NCBI GenBank assembly: GCA_031426815.1
Contig: JASJPG010000024.1
Location: 18,299-82,298, forward strand
Source: PFJX01 sp031426815
Lineage (GTDB): Bacteria > Pseudomonadota > Gammaproteobacteria > Burkholderiales > Thiobacillaceae
Reading direction: 5' to 3'
Length of the DNA: 64,000 nt
Every line of letters begins with the position of its first letter. Position 1 is the first letter of the stretch. The translations under genes and the position numbers were made by a program. Under the pieces are notes generated by a model that saw only the letters and a list, made by a program, of their open reading frames with translations, was not told the origin of the DNA and ran no database searches. Below, in pieces: positions 27,609 to 36,703 of the stretch.

Positions 27609-28553
27609 ATGGACGAAACTCAATTCAAGGATTTGATTAAGGAATCACCCTTCCAGGAAAGCCCGGTTACCCCGACCATGCTGGAAGGCGACAAGGAGAT
27701 TCAGTTCCGTTGCCATCGTGATGTGAAATGCTGGAACGCCTGCTGCGCCAACATCGATATCCAGCTGACCCCGTATGACATCCTGCGTCTCAAGAACCGC
27801 CTCGAAATGTCTTCGGGCGACTTCCTCAAGCAGTACACCGTACCGTTCGAGATGGATAAGGACGGCATGCCCGGCGTCAAGTTTCGGCCGGTAGCGAACG
27901 GCACCGCCTGCCAGTTCATGACGCCGGAAGGCTGCGGTGTCTACGAAGACCGTCCCACCGCCTGCCGCTATTACCCGGTCGCGCTGTTGTCGCTGCGCAA
28001 TCAGGAAGAAAGCGTCGACCGCACCTCCTATGCGCTGGTGCAGGAACCGCACTGCCTGGGTCACCAGGAACCGCGCAAGCTGACCATCGACGACTACCGC
28101 AAGGAACAGGGCGTCGATGTCTACGACGAAAAGGGTCGCGGCTGGCGCCAGATGGTGTTGAAGCGGAAATCTGCCGGCCCCGGTATCGGCAAGCCGCCGG
28201 AAATTTCCAACCAGTTGTTCTTCATGGCCAGCTACGACGTCGACCGTTTCCGGGCTTTTGTCGCGAGCGATTCGTTCAACCGCACCTACGATGTGCCGAT
28301 GGAAGCGATGGCCGTGCTGCTCTCGGACGACGAGGCGCTGATGGACTTCGGTTACAACTTCCTGAAGCATGTCCTGTTCAACGAACGCTTCCTGGAAGAG
28401 CGCGATGGCGCTTACGAGGCGCGCATGGAACGCCTCAAGGTCAAGGCCGAGCAGGTGCGCGACGAGTACCTGAGCAATCGCGACAAGCTGGAAGATGAAA
28501 AGTATTCCGATACGCCGCGCGCGGGCGATTGCAGTTGCGGCGATAAAGACTGA
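27609..28553 (+). CDS. YkgJ-type cysteine-cluster protein
   Basis: 314 residues from the ATG at 27609, with AGAGGT upstream. The first third has the cysteine cluster of the YkgJ/UPF0153 family (CHRDVKCWNACCANIDIQL, then CQFMTPEGCGVYEDRPTACR and HCLGH), which probably binds an iron-sulfur cluster or zinc. The C-terminal 100 residues are helical and charged, ending with another Cys pair (DCSCGDKD). It lies beyond the aprBA terminator on the same strand and is followed 13 bp later by a SAM-cleaving enzyme. A link to sulfur metabolism is suggested by position only. Confidence 0.82.
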   Translation: MDETQFKDLIKESPFQESPVTPTMLEGDKEIQFRCHRDVKCWNACCANIDIQLTPYDILRLKNRLEMSSGDFLKQYTVPFEMDKDGMPGVKFRPVANGTACQFMTPEGCGVYEDRPTACRYYPVALLSLRNQEESVDRTSYALVQEPHCLGHQEPRKLTIDDYRKEQGVDVYDEKGRGWRQMVLKRKSAGPGIGKPPEISNQLFFMASYDVDRFRAFVASDSFNRTYDVPMEAMAVLLSDDEALMDFGYNFLKHVLFNERFLEERDGAYEARMERLKVKAEQVRDEYLSNRDKLEDEKYSDTPRAGDCSCGDKD

Positions 28554-28566
28554 GGGAGACGCTGGC

Positions 28567-29358
28567 ATGGGCAGCGCGGGCAAACCGGATAAGGCAACGA
28601 CGCCGTCGATGCTCGTGCTGTTCACCGATTACGGCTGGAGCGACCCCTACGTCGGCCAGATCAAGGCCGTGATGGCGCGGGAAGCTGCGGGCGTGCCGGT
28701 GATCGATCTGCTGCATGCAGTGCCCGATTTCAATGCCCACGCCGGCGCGCAGTTGCTCGATGCGCTGTCGCATTCCTTTCCGGCCGGTGCGGTGTTTTTC
28801 TGCGTGGTCGATCCCGGCGTTGGTGCGGCCCGGGAAGCGCTGGTGGTGGAAGCGGACGGACGCTGGTATGTCGGGCCGGACAATGGTCTGCTCTCGATTG
28901 TGGCCGGCCGCTCCCGGCCGGTCAGGGTGTGGAAGATACATTGGCGACCGGACCATCTGTCCGCCACTTTCCACGGGCGCGATCTGTTTGCACCGATTGC
29001 CGCCTGGATTGCCGCCGGCAAATTTCCGGCCGATAAATTGACGCTGGTGGCCGAACCGAACATTCAATTCGATGCCGCCGACCTTCCGCGTGTCTTGTAT
29101 ATCGACCACTACGGCAATGCCTGGACCGGTATCCGAGGTGGTTTGGCCGACTCCGCCTCGCGTCTGGAGATCAAGGGCAAGTCGCTGTCCTGGCGGCGGG
29201 TGTTCGCCGAGGCCGGCAAGGGCGAGGTGTTCTGGTACGTGAACAGCGTCGGTTTGATCGAAATCGCGGCGAATCGCGCCAATGCGGCTGCCTTGCTGGA
29301 TTTGAAGGTGGGCGATCTGGTCAAACTGTCCAGCCCGTCGCACGGGCCGGTGCATTAA
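28567..29358 (+). CDS. SAM hydroxide adenosyltransferase (DUF62 family)
   Basis: Member of the fluorinase/chlorinase-like family that hydrolyses S-adenosylmethionine to adenosine and methionine. 263 residues from the ATG at 28567, with GGGAG 9 bases upstream (the frame is open further back into the previous gene). The N-terminus MLVLFTDYGWSDPYVGQIKA is the family hallmark. VVDPGVGAAR and the catalytic His in FHGRDLFAPIAAWI supply the Asp-Arg-His triad of SAM hydrolases rather than halogenases. The C-terminal OB-like domain ends with IDHYGNAWTGI and FWYVNSVGLIEIA. Confidence 0.9.
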   Translation: MGSAGKPDKATTPSMLVLFTDYGWSDPYVGQIKAVMAREAAGVPVIDLLHAVPDFNAHAGAQLLDALSHSFPAGAVFFCVVDPGVGAAREALVVEADGRWYVGPDNGLLSIVAGRSRPVRVWKIHWRPDHLSATFHGRDLFAPIAAWIAAGKFPADKLTLVAEPNIQFDAADLPRVLYIDHYGNAWTGIRGGLADSASRLEIKGKSLSWRRVFAEAGKGEVFWYVNSVGLIEIAANRANAAALLDLKVGDLVKLSSPSHGPVH

Positions 29359-29374
29359 GCCGACCGACTCCGCG

Positions 29375-29833
29375 TTACTTCTCGTCGCGGCGCTTGCGCG
29401 GCTCGTAATGCACTACGCCGCGCATGATCTCGGAGTAAGGAAAGGCCGCGATTTCGCCATATCGCTTCAGCGCGGCCGTTACCAGCAGCGCGATGTCGCG
29501 GCCATCGTCGTTGCCTTCGTTGAAGCCCAATATCGCCTGCAGCCCGAGCATGCCGCCGCATTGGGCGCGAATCTCCTTGCCGAACGGCCAGGGTTGAGTC
29601 GGATCCATATGCAGCGCGAAGCGGGCGTTGGCATGCAAGGCGCGGTGGAAGTCCAGGCAGAATCCGTTCGCCGCCTGTTCCGTGCAGGAAATGGCTTCCC
29701 GCTCGGCCAGCAGCAATTTTCTCGATTTGTGGCAACGCACGCAGCCTGACAACAACGCCCGTTCGAACGGGCAGGGCAGCGCGATGGCGGTGTCGCGCGC
29801 TTGATTGTAGGCGGATTCGTCGTAACCGGACAT
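29375..29833 (-). CDS. Cys-rich conserved protein, function unknown
   Basis: 152 residues. Cysteines are at 21, 31, 34, 50, 59 and 92, including CVRC at 31-34, so a metal site or iron-sulfur cluster is possible. The rest (NARFALHMDPTQPWPFGKE, then GRDIALLVTAALKRYGEIAA) is soluble and helical with no membrane segment. It is probably a beta-proteobacterial conserved hypothetical, but I cannot name a family. It is convergent with the SAM hydrolase gene and lies downstream of a small gene and secA on the same strand. Confidence 0.72.
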   Translation of the reverse strand: MSGYDESAYNQARDTAIALPCPFERALLSGCVRCHKSRKLLLAEREAISCTEQAANGFCLDFHRALHANARFALHMDPTQPWPFGKEIRAQCGGMLGLQAILGFNEGNDDGRDIALLVTAALKRYGEIAAFPYSEIMRGVVHYEPRKRRDEK

Positions 29834-29850
29834 GCCAGGATGATGCGTCG

Positions 29851-30078
29851 TCAGTAGTCGTCGCCGATCAACCCGGTTTCGCCTTCGCGGGGTTGCGACA
29901 GCATATCTTCGGCGGCGAGTTCGTTTTCCGCGAAGATCATCTTGATGCTTTGGCCGCTGTTGGGCAGCAGGGTTTTGCGGTGCTCATTGGCCAGGCTCTT
30001 GGCCTCCTTGAAGCTTTCCGCAATGCCCTGCTTGGCCAGAATGTTCAGCGGGCCGATCTTGTAAACGAAATAGGGCAT
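29851..30078 (-). CDS. Small conserved protein downstream of secA
   Basis: 75 residues, beginning MPYFVYKIGPLNILAKQGIA, charged and without membrane segments. GGGAG precedes the start. It lies 15 bp downstream of the secA stop on the same strand, so it is likely cotranscribed with secA. Function is unknown; a small N-terminal beta unit (FVYKIGPL) and a C-terminal acidic tail are all that can be said. Confidence 0.72.
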   Translation of the reverse strand: MPYFVYKIGPLNILAKQGIAESFKEAKSLANEHRKTLLPNSGQSIKMIFAENELAAEDMLSQPREGETGLIGDDY

Positions 30079-30093
30079 GGCGCTCCCACCGGT

Positions 30094-32829
30094 TCAGGCC
30101 AGTTTGCCGTGGCAATGTTTGAATTTCTTGCCCGACCCACACGGACAAGGATCGTTGCGGCCGACCTTGGCGAACTGGCGTTCGATCGGCTGCGCGGCGA
30201 CCGCTTCTGCCGCGGCATCGGCGGCAAGCGCGGTATCGTAGTCGGCATGCTGGTATTGCACGTTGGAGAGATTCTCCTGCGGCTCCACCGCCTCGACATC
30301 CGCTTCGCTACGTATCTGTACGGTCAGCGTAACCTGAGTGACTTCACGGGCGATGGTTTCCAGCATCCGCTCGAATAGCTCGAACGCTTCGCGCTTGTAT
30401 TCCTGCTTCGGATTCTTGGCCGCATAGCCGCGCAGATGGATGCCCTGGCGCAGATGGTCCATCGCCGCCAGATGCTCGCGCCAATGGCTGTCGAGGCTTT
30501 GCAGCAACATGGAACGTTCGAATTGGCGCATGTTATCGACGCCGACCTGGGCGATTTTGGCCTCATAAGCCTCGTTTGCGCTGTCGACGATGCGCCCGCG
30601 CAAGCCCTGCTCGTCCAGGCGCTCATCCGCATTGAGCCACTGCTGCAGCGGGAATTCGAGCAGGAATTCGCCGGCCAGCGTGTTTTCAAGGCCGGCGATA
30701 TCCCACTGTTCGGCCATGCTGCCGGGCGGCAGGTGATTGCTGACTGTTTCGTTGAGCACCTGCGCACGCATGGCGAGGATGCCTTCGGCGACGTCGTCGG
30801 TTTCCAGCAGTTCGTTGCGCTGTTGATAGATGACGCGACGCTGGTCGTTGGCGACGTCGTCGTATTCGAGCAGTTGTTTGCGGATGTCGAAGTTGCGCTG
30901 TTCCACCTTGCGCTGGGCGGACTCCAGCGAGCGATTGACCATGGCGTGCTCGATCGCCTCGCCTTCCGGCATCTTGAGCTTTTCCATGATCGTCTTCAGG
31001 CGTTCGCCGCCGAAGATGCGCAGCAACGGGTCGTCCAGCGACAGGTAGAAACGCGAGGAGCCGGGGTCGCCCTGACGGCCGGAGCGGCCGCGCAACTGGT
31101 TGTCGACGCGGCGCGATTCGTGCCGTTCGGTACCGATGATGTGCAGGCCGCCGGCCGCGATGACGGCCGCATGCAGCGGTGTCCATGCCGTCTTGATGGC
31201 GGCGATACGCTCCGCCTTGTCGGCGGCGCTGAGCGCTTCATCCTGCTGGATGGCATCGATTTCCTTGGCGATGCTGCCGCCCAGAACGATGTCGGTACCG
31301 CGGCCGGCCATGTTGGTGGCGATGGTGACGCCACCGGGCAAGCCGGCCTGCGCGATCACCTGGGCTTCATGCGCGTGCTGCTTGGCATTGAGCACCTGAT
31401 GCGGCAGCTTTTCCTTGGTCAGTACGCCGGACAGGAACTCGTTGACCTCGATCGAGGTGGTGCCGACCAGTACCGGTTGGCCGCGTTGGTGGCAGTCGCG
31501 GATGTCTTCGACCACCGCCTTCCATTTTTCGTCGGCGGTGCGATAGACGCGGTCGGAGTTGTCGATCCGGATCATCGGCTGATTGGTCGGGATGATCACC
31601 GTCTCCAGGCCGTAGATCTGCTGGAATTCGTAGGCTTCGGTATCCGCCGTGCCGGTCATGCCGGACAGCTTCTTGTACATGCGGAAATAGTTCTGGAAGG
31701 TGATCGAGGCGAGGGTCTGGTTCTCGCGCTGGATGTTGACGCCTTCCTTCGCTTCCACCGCCTGGTGCAGACCGTCCGACCAGCGCCGGCCCTGCATCAA
31801 GCGGCCGGTGAACTCGTCGACGATGATGACTTCGCCGTTCTGCACGACGTAATGCTGGTCCTTGTGATACAGCACGTGGGCACGCAACGCGGCGTAGATG
31901 TGGTGCATCAGCGAGATATTGGCGGCGTCGTACAGGCTGGTGCCAGGGGCGAGCACGCCGATTTCGGTGAGGATGGCCTCGACCTTTTCATGGCCTTCTT
32001 CCGATAGCAGCACCTGATGCGCTTTTTCATCCACCGAGTAGTCGCCCGGCGGCGGCGGCTCGTCGATTTTCGGCTCGTGTTCCATGCGCGTCAGGCGCGG
32101 CGGCACCATGTTGATCTGCTGGTACATGGCGACGTTGTCGTCGGCCTGGCCGGAGATGATCAGCGGCGTACGCGCTTCGTCGATCAGGATTGAATCGACC
32201 TCGTCAATGATGGCGTAGTTGAGCTTGCGCTGTACCCGCTGCGACGGGTGGAACACCATGTTGTCGCGCAGGTAGTCGAAGCCGAATTCGTTGTTGGTGC
32301 CGTAGGTGATGTCGGCGGCGTAGGCGACCTGCTTCTCATCGTGCGACATCTGCGACAGATTGCAGCCGACGCTGATGCCCATGAAGTTGTAGATGCGCCC
32401 CATCCAGTCGGCATCGCGGCTGGCCAGGTAATCGTTGACGGTAATGACGTGCACGCCGTTGCCGGCAAGCGCATTCAGATAGGCCGGCAGGGTCGACATC
32501 AGCGTCTTGCCCTCGCCGGTGCGCATCTCGGAAATCTTGCCTTGATGCAGCGCCATGCCGCCGATCATCTGTACGTCGTAATGGCGCATGCCATGCACCC
32601 GCACGGCGGCTTCGCGCACGGTGGCGAACGCTTCCGGCAGCAGCGCATCGAGGCTTTCGCCTTTTTCGACGCGTGCCTTGAATTCATCGGTCTTGGCGCG
32701 CAATTGCGCGTCGGTGAGTTGTTGATAAGCCGGTTCGAGTGCGTTGATCCGGACAACATCGTTGCGATACTGCTTCAGAAGACGATCGTTGCGGCTGCCG
32801 AAGACTTTTTTGAGTAGGTTGGAAATCAT
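30094..32829 (-). CDS. secA: Preprotein translocase ATPase SecA
   Basis: Motor of the Sec protein-export pathway. 911 residues from the ATG at 32829 (MISNLLKKVFGSRNDR); five more codons upstream are possible. Walker A MRTGEGKTL, Walker B/DEVD IDEVDSILIDEARTPLIISG, the preprotein-binding and helical scaffold domains, NMAGRGTDIVLGG and QLRGRSGRQGDPGSSRFYLS of the second ATPase domain, and a C-terminal zinc-binding SecB site CPCGSGKKFKHCHG. Divergent from dciA across 94 bp. Confidence 0.98.
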   Translation of the reverse strand: MISNLLKKVFGSRNDRLLKQYRNDVVRINALEPAYQQLTDAQLRAKTDEFKARVEKGESLDALLPEAFATVREAAVRVHGMRHYDVQMIGGMALHQGKISEMRTGEGKTLMSTLPAYLNALAGNGVHVITVNDYLASRDADWMGRIYNFMGISVGCNLSQMSHDEKQVAYAADITYGTNNEFGFDYLRDNMVFHPSQRVQRKLNYAIIDEVDSILIDEARTPLIISGQADDNVAMYQQINMVPPRLTRMEHEPKIDEPPPPGDYSVDEKAHQVLLSEEGHEKVEAILTEIGVLAPGTSLYDAANISLMHHIYAALRAHVLYHKDQHYVVQNGEVIIVDEFTGRLMQGRRWSDGLHQAVEAKEGVNIQRENQTLASITFQNYFRMYKKLSGMTGTADTEAYEFQQIYGLETVIIPTNQPMIRIDNSDRVYRTADEKWKAVVEDIRDCHQRGQPVLVGTTSIEVNEFLSGVLTKEKLPHQVLNAKQHAHEAQVIAQAGLPGGVTIATNMAGRGTDIVLGGSIAKEIDAIQQDEALSAADKAERIAAIKTAWTPLHAAVIAAGGLHIIGTERHESRRVDNQLRGRSGRQGDPGSSRFYLSLDDPLLRIFGGERLKTIMEKLKMPEGEAIEHAMVNRSLESAQRKVEQRNFDIRKQLLEYDDVANDQRRVIYQQRNELLETDDVAEGILAMRAQVLNETVSNHLPPGSMAEQWDIAGLENTLAGEFLLEFPLQQWLNADERLDEQGLRGRIVDSANEAYEAKIAQVGVDNMRQFERSMLLQSLDSHWREHLAAMDHLRQGIHLRGYAAKNPKQEYKREAFELFERMLETIAREVTQVTLTVQIRSEADVEAVEPQENLSNVQYQHADYDTALAADAAAEAVAAQPIERQFAKVGRNDPCPCGSGKKFKHCHGKLA

Positions 32830-32923
32830 GAGAAATGAAGGCATTAGACGGAATTCGGGAATGTCTCGAATGCTACCATGCCACTGTTACCGCCTTTCTT
32901 AAGCCCGCTTAAGCCCTTCCTCC

Positions 32924-33361
32924 ATGCGTCCATTTTCACTCGTGCGCGTTCGCGGCCTGTTGCAGGCGGAGCGCCAGTTCGCGGTGGCGCTGCCGGAGGC
33001 GGAGCGACTGTTCGGCCTCAATCGCCGCTTTGCCGACGTGGTGCCGCCGGCGGTCGCGCGTGCGTGCCGGATTGCCGCGTTGCAGGGCGAAGTCGCGGTC
33101 ATCTTTTGCGCCAACGGTGCGGCGGCCAGTCGGGTACGGGCGCAGGCAAAGGGCGTCGCCAGCGTTCTGAGTCGCCCGGATGCCCCGGTCACCAGCCTCA
33201 AGGTCAAAATTCGGGCCGACTGGAGCGTACCGGCACCAGTGGAGAAACACGATATTCCTGCTGCCGGTTTGGCCGCGTTCGAGACGCTGGAAACCAGTCT
33301 GCCCGATGGCGATCTGAAAACGGCGCTGGAACGCCTGCTCAGCCGGCGGCGAGGGCGTTGA
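32924..33361 (+). CDS. DciA-like protein (DUF721)
   Basis: 145 residues. The middle domain (VARACRIAALQGEVAVIFCA, then GAAASRVRAQAKGVASVLSR) matches DUF721, the domain of the DnaB-loader DciA that replaces DnaC in most bacteria. Betaproteobacteria commonly carry a DUF721 gene next to secA, as here. The flanks are Arg/Pro-rich and predicted disordered, as in DciA. The loader role follows from the family and was not shown for this protein. Confidence 0.8.
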   Translation: MRPFSLVRVRGLLQAERQFAVALPEAERLFGLNRRFADVVPPAVARACRIAALQGEVAVIFCANGAAASRVRAQAKGVASVLSRPDAPVTSLKVKIRADWSVPAPVEKHDIPAAGLAAFETLETSLPDGDLKTALERLLSRRRGR

Positions 33362-33406
33362 GCCGGGTGTGTAAACTGACCGGGATTGCCCGGTTACAAT
33401 TTCGCC

Positions 33407-33967
33407 ATGATCCCAAGTTGCAACATATTTCTGGTCGGCCTGATGGGTTCGGGCAAGACCACCATCGGCAAGATACTGGCACGCCAGCGCGGGCTGAATT
33501 TTTTCGATTCCGACCATGAAATCGTCGCTCGCTGCGGCGTTTCCATTCCGACCATTTTCGAGATCGAAGGCGAAACCGGATTTCGCCGCCGCGAGTCCTG
33601 CGTCATCGACGAGTTGAGTCGGCAGCACGGCATCGTTCTGGCCACCGGCGGCGGTGCGATCCTGGCGCCGGAGAACCGCGCCAACCTCAAGGCGCGCGGC
33701 ACCGTGGTGTATCTGCGCTGTCAGCCGCAGGAGTTGTTCATGCGCACGCGGCACGACAAGAACCGGCCGCTGCTGCAAACCGACAATCCGCTGCAGAAAT
33801 TGAAGGAACTCTACGTCGCACGCCACGCGCTCTATATGGAAACCGCCGACATCGTGCTCGACTCCAGTCGCCAGAGTTCGCATGCCCTGGTGCGCCGGCT
33901 GGAGAACAGCCTTTCCCTGTCGGCAATCGGGACCAGCAAACCATGTCTCGTCCCGTTGCCTTCCTGA
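33407..33967 (+). CDS. aroK: Shikimate kinase
   Basis: Phosphorylates shikimate with ATP (aromatic amino acid pathway). 186 residues from the ATG at 33407. P-loop IFLVGLMGSGKTTIGKILA, the shikimate-binding FFDSDHEI (Asp), GETGFRRRE, LATGGGAIL and the lid TRHDKNRPLL are all present. The end overlaps the start of the next gene by 25 bp. aroB, usually next in gammaproteobacteria and many betas, is not here; instead the polysaccharide region begins, so the gene order is rearranged. Confidence 0.95.
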   Translation: MIPSCNIFLVGLMGSGKTTIGKILARQRGLNFFDSDHEIVARCGVSIPTIFEIEGETGFRRRESCVIDELSRQHGIVLATGGGAILAPENRANLKARGTVVYLRCQPQELFMRTRHDKNRPLLQTDNPLQKLKELYVARHALYMETADIVLDSSRQSSHALVRRLENSLSLSAIGTSKPCLVPLPS

Positions 33968-35268
33968 TCGGGCTTGCGTTGTTCGGAGGGCATTTTGCAG
34001 CCGGATTGGCACAGGCCGCCGACTACCATGCCGGTCCACCGGATTACCGCGCATTCCTGCCGCGGCTTGTTGCCGGCGATCGCCTGCTTTTGCGCGCGGG
34101 TGACTATCGACACGGACTGCTTTTGAAAGGCCTCGCCGGCGAACCTGGTCAGCCGATCGAGATCGCCGGCCCGGCGACCGAACCGCGCGCCCGCTTCCTT
34201 GCCCGCCGCGGCGCCAACACGATCAGCTTGACGGACGTGCGCCACCTCCAGCTGCGCAATCTGGAACTGGATGGCGCCAATCTGCCGGTGGATGCAGTCA
34301 AGGCGGAAGGGCATGCCACTTATGCGCATTTCGTGACGCTGGAGAATCTCTACATCCACGATCATGCCGCCTCGCAGCAAAACGTCGGGATATCGACCAA
34401 GTGTCCGGCGTTCGGCTGGGTCATCCGAGGCAACCGCATCGAGCGGGTCGGCACCGGCATGTATCTGGGCAATTCGGATGGTTCGGCGCCGTTCGTGGCC
34501 GGGTTGATTGAAAACAATCGAATCCTGGATAGCCTGGGCTACAACCTGCAGATCAAACATCAAACCCTGCGACCGGCCACTTTGCCGGAAGCCGGCGTGC
34601 GGCATGACACGCAGATTCGTCGCAATCTGTTCGGCAAGGCAAAGGGAGCGGGCGGCGACATGGCGCGACCCAACGTACTGATTGGCCATATGCCGCCAAC
34701 CGGCGCGGGGGCAGACGACCGCACGCTGATCTATCGCAATGTTTTCTGGCAAAACCCGAGCGAGGCCTTGTTTCAGGGCGAAGGCAATCTTGCCCTGTAC
34801 AACAACCTGTTCGTCAATCGATTCGGGTCGGCTTTGCGCGTCCAGCCCCACAACGACATCCCCAAGACGGTCGATATCCTGCAGAACACCGTGCTGGCCC
34901 GCGACGAAGGCATTGCCATCCGCGTGCGGCCCGGCCAGAACGCGTATCGGCAACGGGTGCGCCACAACCTGGTTTTTGCCGGCCAGCCGCTGCAAGGCGG
35001 CGAGCAGTCACATAACCTGAGCGGCCGCCTGGCCGAGGCCGCGCTTTATTTGCGCCAACCCGATGCGGCCGATTTCGCCATGGATCTGACGCCGCGGCGA
35101 GCGCTACGCATCACCGCGCCACTGGCCTCCGATCTCCCGCACTACCCGGATATCGAACGGGATTTCGCCGGCGTCCCGCTCGGCAAGGCGCGCCTGGGTG
35201 CCTACCATCCTGAGCGTACGCAAGCCGCCAGCCTGGCGAGCGAGGTGGCTGGCATTGGATCGCGCTAA
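33943..35268 (+). CDS. Secreted right-handed beta-helix protein
   Basis: 441 residues with an N-terminal signal peptide (VAFLIGLALFGGHFAAGLAQAAD). The mature part has repeated short strands around Asn/Asp turns (VRHLQLRNLELDGANLPV, LENLYIHDHAAS, VIRGNRIERVGTGMYLGNSD, LIENNRILDSLGYNLQI), the pattern of right-handed parallel beta-helix proteins of the pectate lyase/Pel9-like group. It probably binds or cleaves a polysaccharide in the periplasm or outside. It overlaps aroK by 25 bp and is followed by VanZ and ligase genes, so a role in making or trimming the exopolysaccharide is inferred. Confidence 0.8.
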   Translation: MSRPVAFLIGLALFGGHFAAGLAQAADYHAGPPDYRAFLPRLVAGDRLLLRAGDYRHGLLLKGLAGEPGQPIEIAGPATEPRARFLARRGANTISLTDVRHLQLRNLELDGANLPVDAVKAEGHATYAHFVTLENLYIHDHAASQQNVGISTKCPAFGWVIRGNRIERVGTGMYLGNSDGSAPFVAGLIENNRILDSLGYNLQIKHQTLRPATLPEAGVRHDTQIRRNLFGKAKGAGGDMARPNVLIGHMPPTGAGADDRTLIYRNVFWQNPSEALFQGEGNLALYNNLFVNRFGSALRVQPHNDIPKTVDILQNTVLARDEGIAIRVRPGQNAYRQRVRHNLVFAGQPLQGGEQSHNLSGRLAEAALYLRQPDAADFAMDLTPRRALRITAPLASDLPHYPDIERDFAGVPLGKARLGAYHPERTQAASLASEVAGIGSR

Positions 35269-35296
35269 TTCTTCGCGGCGGCGCCAATCGCCAGGC

Positions 35297-36697
35297 ATGG
35301 GCGAGCTGCGTCGCTTGTTGTCATGGCTGGCGCTGACCTATCTCGCATTCGTCATCTATGGCAGCCTGGTGCCGCTGGAATACCGCGCCATGCCGCTGGA
35401 TGCCGCAGTCGCGGCTTTTCGCAACCTGCCGTTTCTGAACCTGGGCATCGGCTCGCGCGCCGACTGGGTGGCCAACCTGCTGCTGTTCATTCCGCTCGCT
35501 TTTTTCTGGACGGCCTGGTTGGCGCTAGGGCGCGGCACCTTGTTCGGGGTGTTGACCAGCAGTGTCGTGGCTGCCGCGTGTCTGGCTTTATCGCTGGGCA
35601 TCGAATTCACCCAATTGTTCTTCCCGCAACGCACCGTCTCGCAGAACGACATCCTGGCGGAGGCACTGGGTGGCCTGCTCGGTATCGTTGCCTGGTGGTC
35701 GCTTGGACACCGGGTTCTGGCCTGGTATGAGAGTTGGCATCGTGCGCGTGCGCCGGCCGATCTGGCCGAACGTCTGGCCTGGGCATATCTGGTTGCCATT
35801 TATGCCTACAGCCTGCTGCCGCTCGATCTGACCTTGAGTGCGGTCGAGCTGTTCCATAAATGGCGTGCCGGCCATCTGCATCTGATTCCCTTTGCCGCGC
35901 TGCCCACCGAACCGGTCGCGGCAATTTACGAACTGGCTTCCGACAGCGCGTTGTGGGCCGTGCTGGCGGTGCTGTGGGGGCTCAAGGGTGGCCGCAGCCG
36001 CTTCAGCCCCTGGCGCATGACCATGTTCAGCGCACTACTGCTCGAACTGCTGCAGTTGTTCGTCTATTCCCGCGTCAGCGATGTCACCGATCTGATCACC
36101 GCCGCATTCGGCGGCGTACTGGGGGCGTGGATCGCGCTCACGCTGGGGGCGAATGCGGAGACTACGCGGCGCCAAGCCGTTCCAGCCTGGCTTGCGCTGG
36201 TGTTGGCTTGCGGCTGGATGGGGGTGCTGATGGGGGTGTTCTGGTATCCGTTCAACTTCGATACCGGCGGCCCGCTCCTCTATGAGCGCCTCGACTTTTT
36301 GGCCAGGGTTCCTTTCGTGACCTATTACTTCGGCAGCGAATTCCGCGCCGCCACCGAGGTGCTTCACAAGGTGTTGTTCTTCGCCCCCCTGGGCGGTTTG
36401 CTTGCCTGGTGGGTGAGTGGATTGTCGTGGCGTTGGCGCGAGTGGGCCGGCTTTGCCGCCATCTTGGCCATCGTCGCACTCGCTTTGAGCATCGAACTGG
36501 TCCAGGTACTGTTGCCTGGCAAGGTGCCGGACAGTACCGATGCCGTTCTGGAAATATTGGGTGGGGTTTCGGGTTATTTTCTGATTCGATCCAGGCTGCT
36601 GCAATTGAAGCGACGCCCGGTCAGATCCGCACATGCCGCCCACTCGGCCCGGCATACGCGAACGAACTCCATCCGTACCGGTGAAATGGAGCATTGA
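35297..36697 (+). CDS. Multi-domain VanZ family membrane protein
   Basis: 466 residues from the ATG at 35297; a TTG at 35255 with GAGGTGG upstream is a serious alternative and would add 14 residues. About ten transmembrane helices. The VanZ pattern (ADWVANLLLFIPLAFFW ... LALSLGIEFTQLFFPQRTVS, then NDILAEALGG) occurs near the N-terminus; related patterns follow (SALLLELLQLFVYSRVSDVT and ALSIELVQVLLPGKVPDSTD), so the protein holds two or three VanZ-like units in series. VanZ proteins of this type often sit in exopolysaccharide and exosortase loci; function is unknown. It ends 6 bp before the ligase gene. Confidence 0.82.
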   Translation: MGELRRLLSWLALTYLAFVIYGSLVPLEYRAMPLDAAVAAFRNLPFLNLGIGSRADWVANLLLFIPLAFFWTAWLALGRGTLFGVLTSSVVAAACLALSLGIEFTQLFFPQRTVSQNDILAEALGGLLGIVAWWSLGHRVLAWYESWHRARAPADLAERLAWAYLVAIYAYSLLPLDLTLSAVELFHKWRAGHLHLIPFAALPTEPVAAIYELASDSALWAVLAVLWGLKGGRSRFSPWRMTMFSALLLELLQLFVYSRVSDVTDLITAAFGGVLGAWIALTLGANAETTRRQAVPAWLALVLACGWMGVLMGVFWYPFNFDTGGPLLYERLDFLARVPFVTYYFGSEFRAATEVLHKVLFFAPLGGLLAWWVSGLSWRWREWAGFAAILAIVALALSIELVQVLLPGKVPDSTDAVLEILGGVSGYFLIRSRLLQLKRRPVRSAHAAHSARHTRTNSIRTGEMEH

Positions 36698-36703
36698 GGC
36701 GGC

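Noticed and set aside
30436..32007. 523-codon frame opposite secA
   Set aside because: Shadow of secA; no ribosome site and no recognisable domain.
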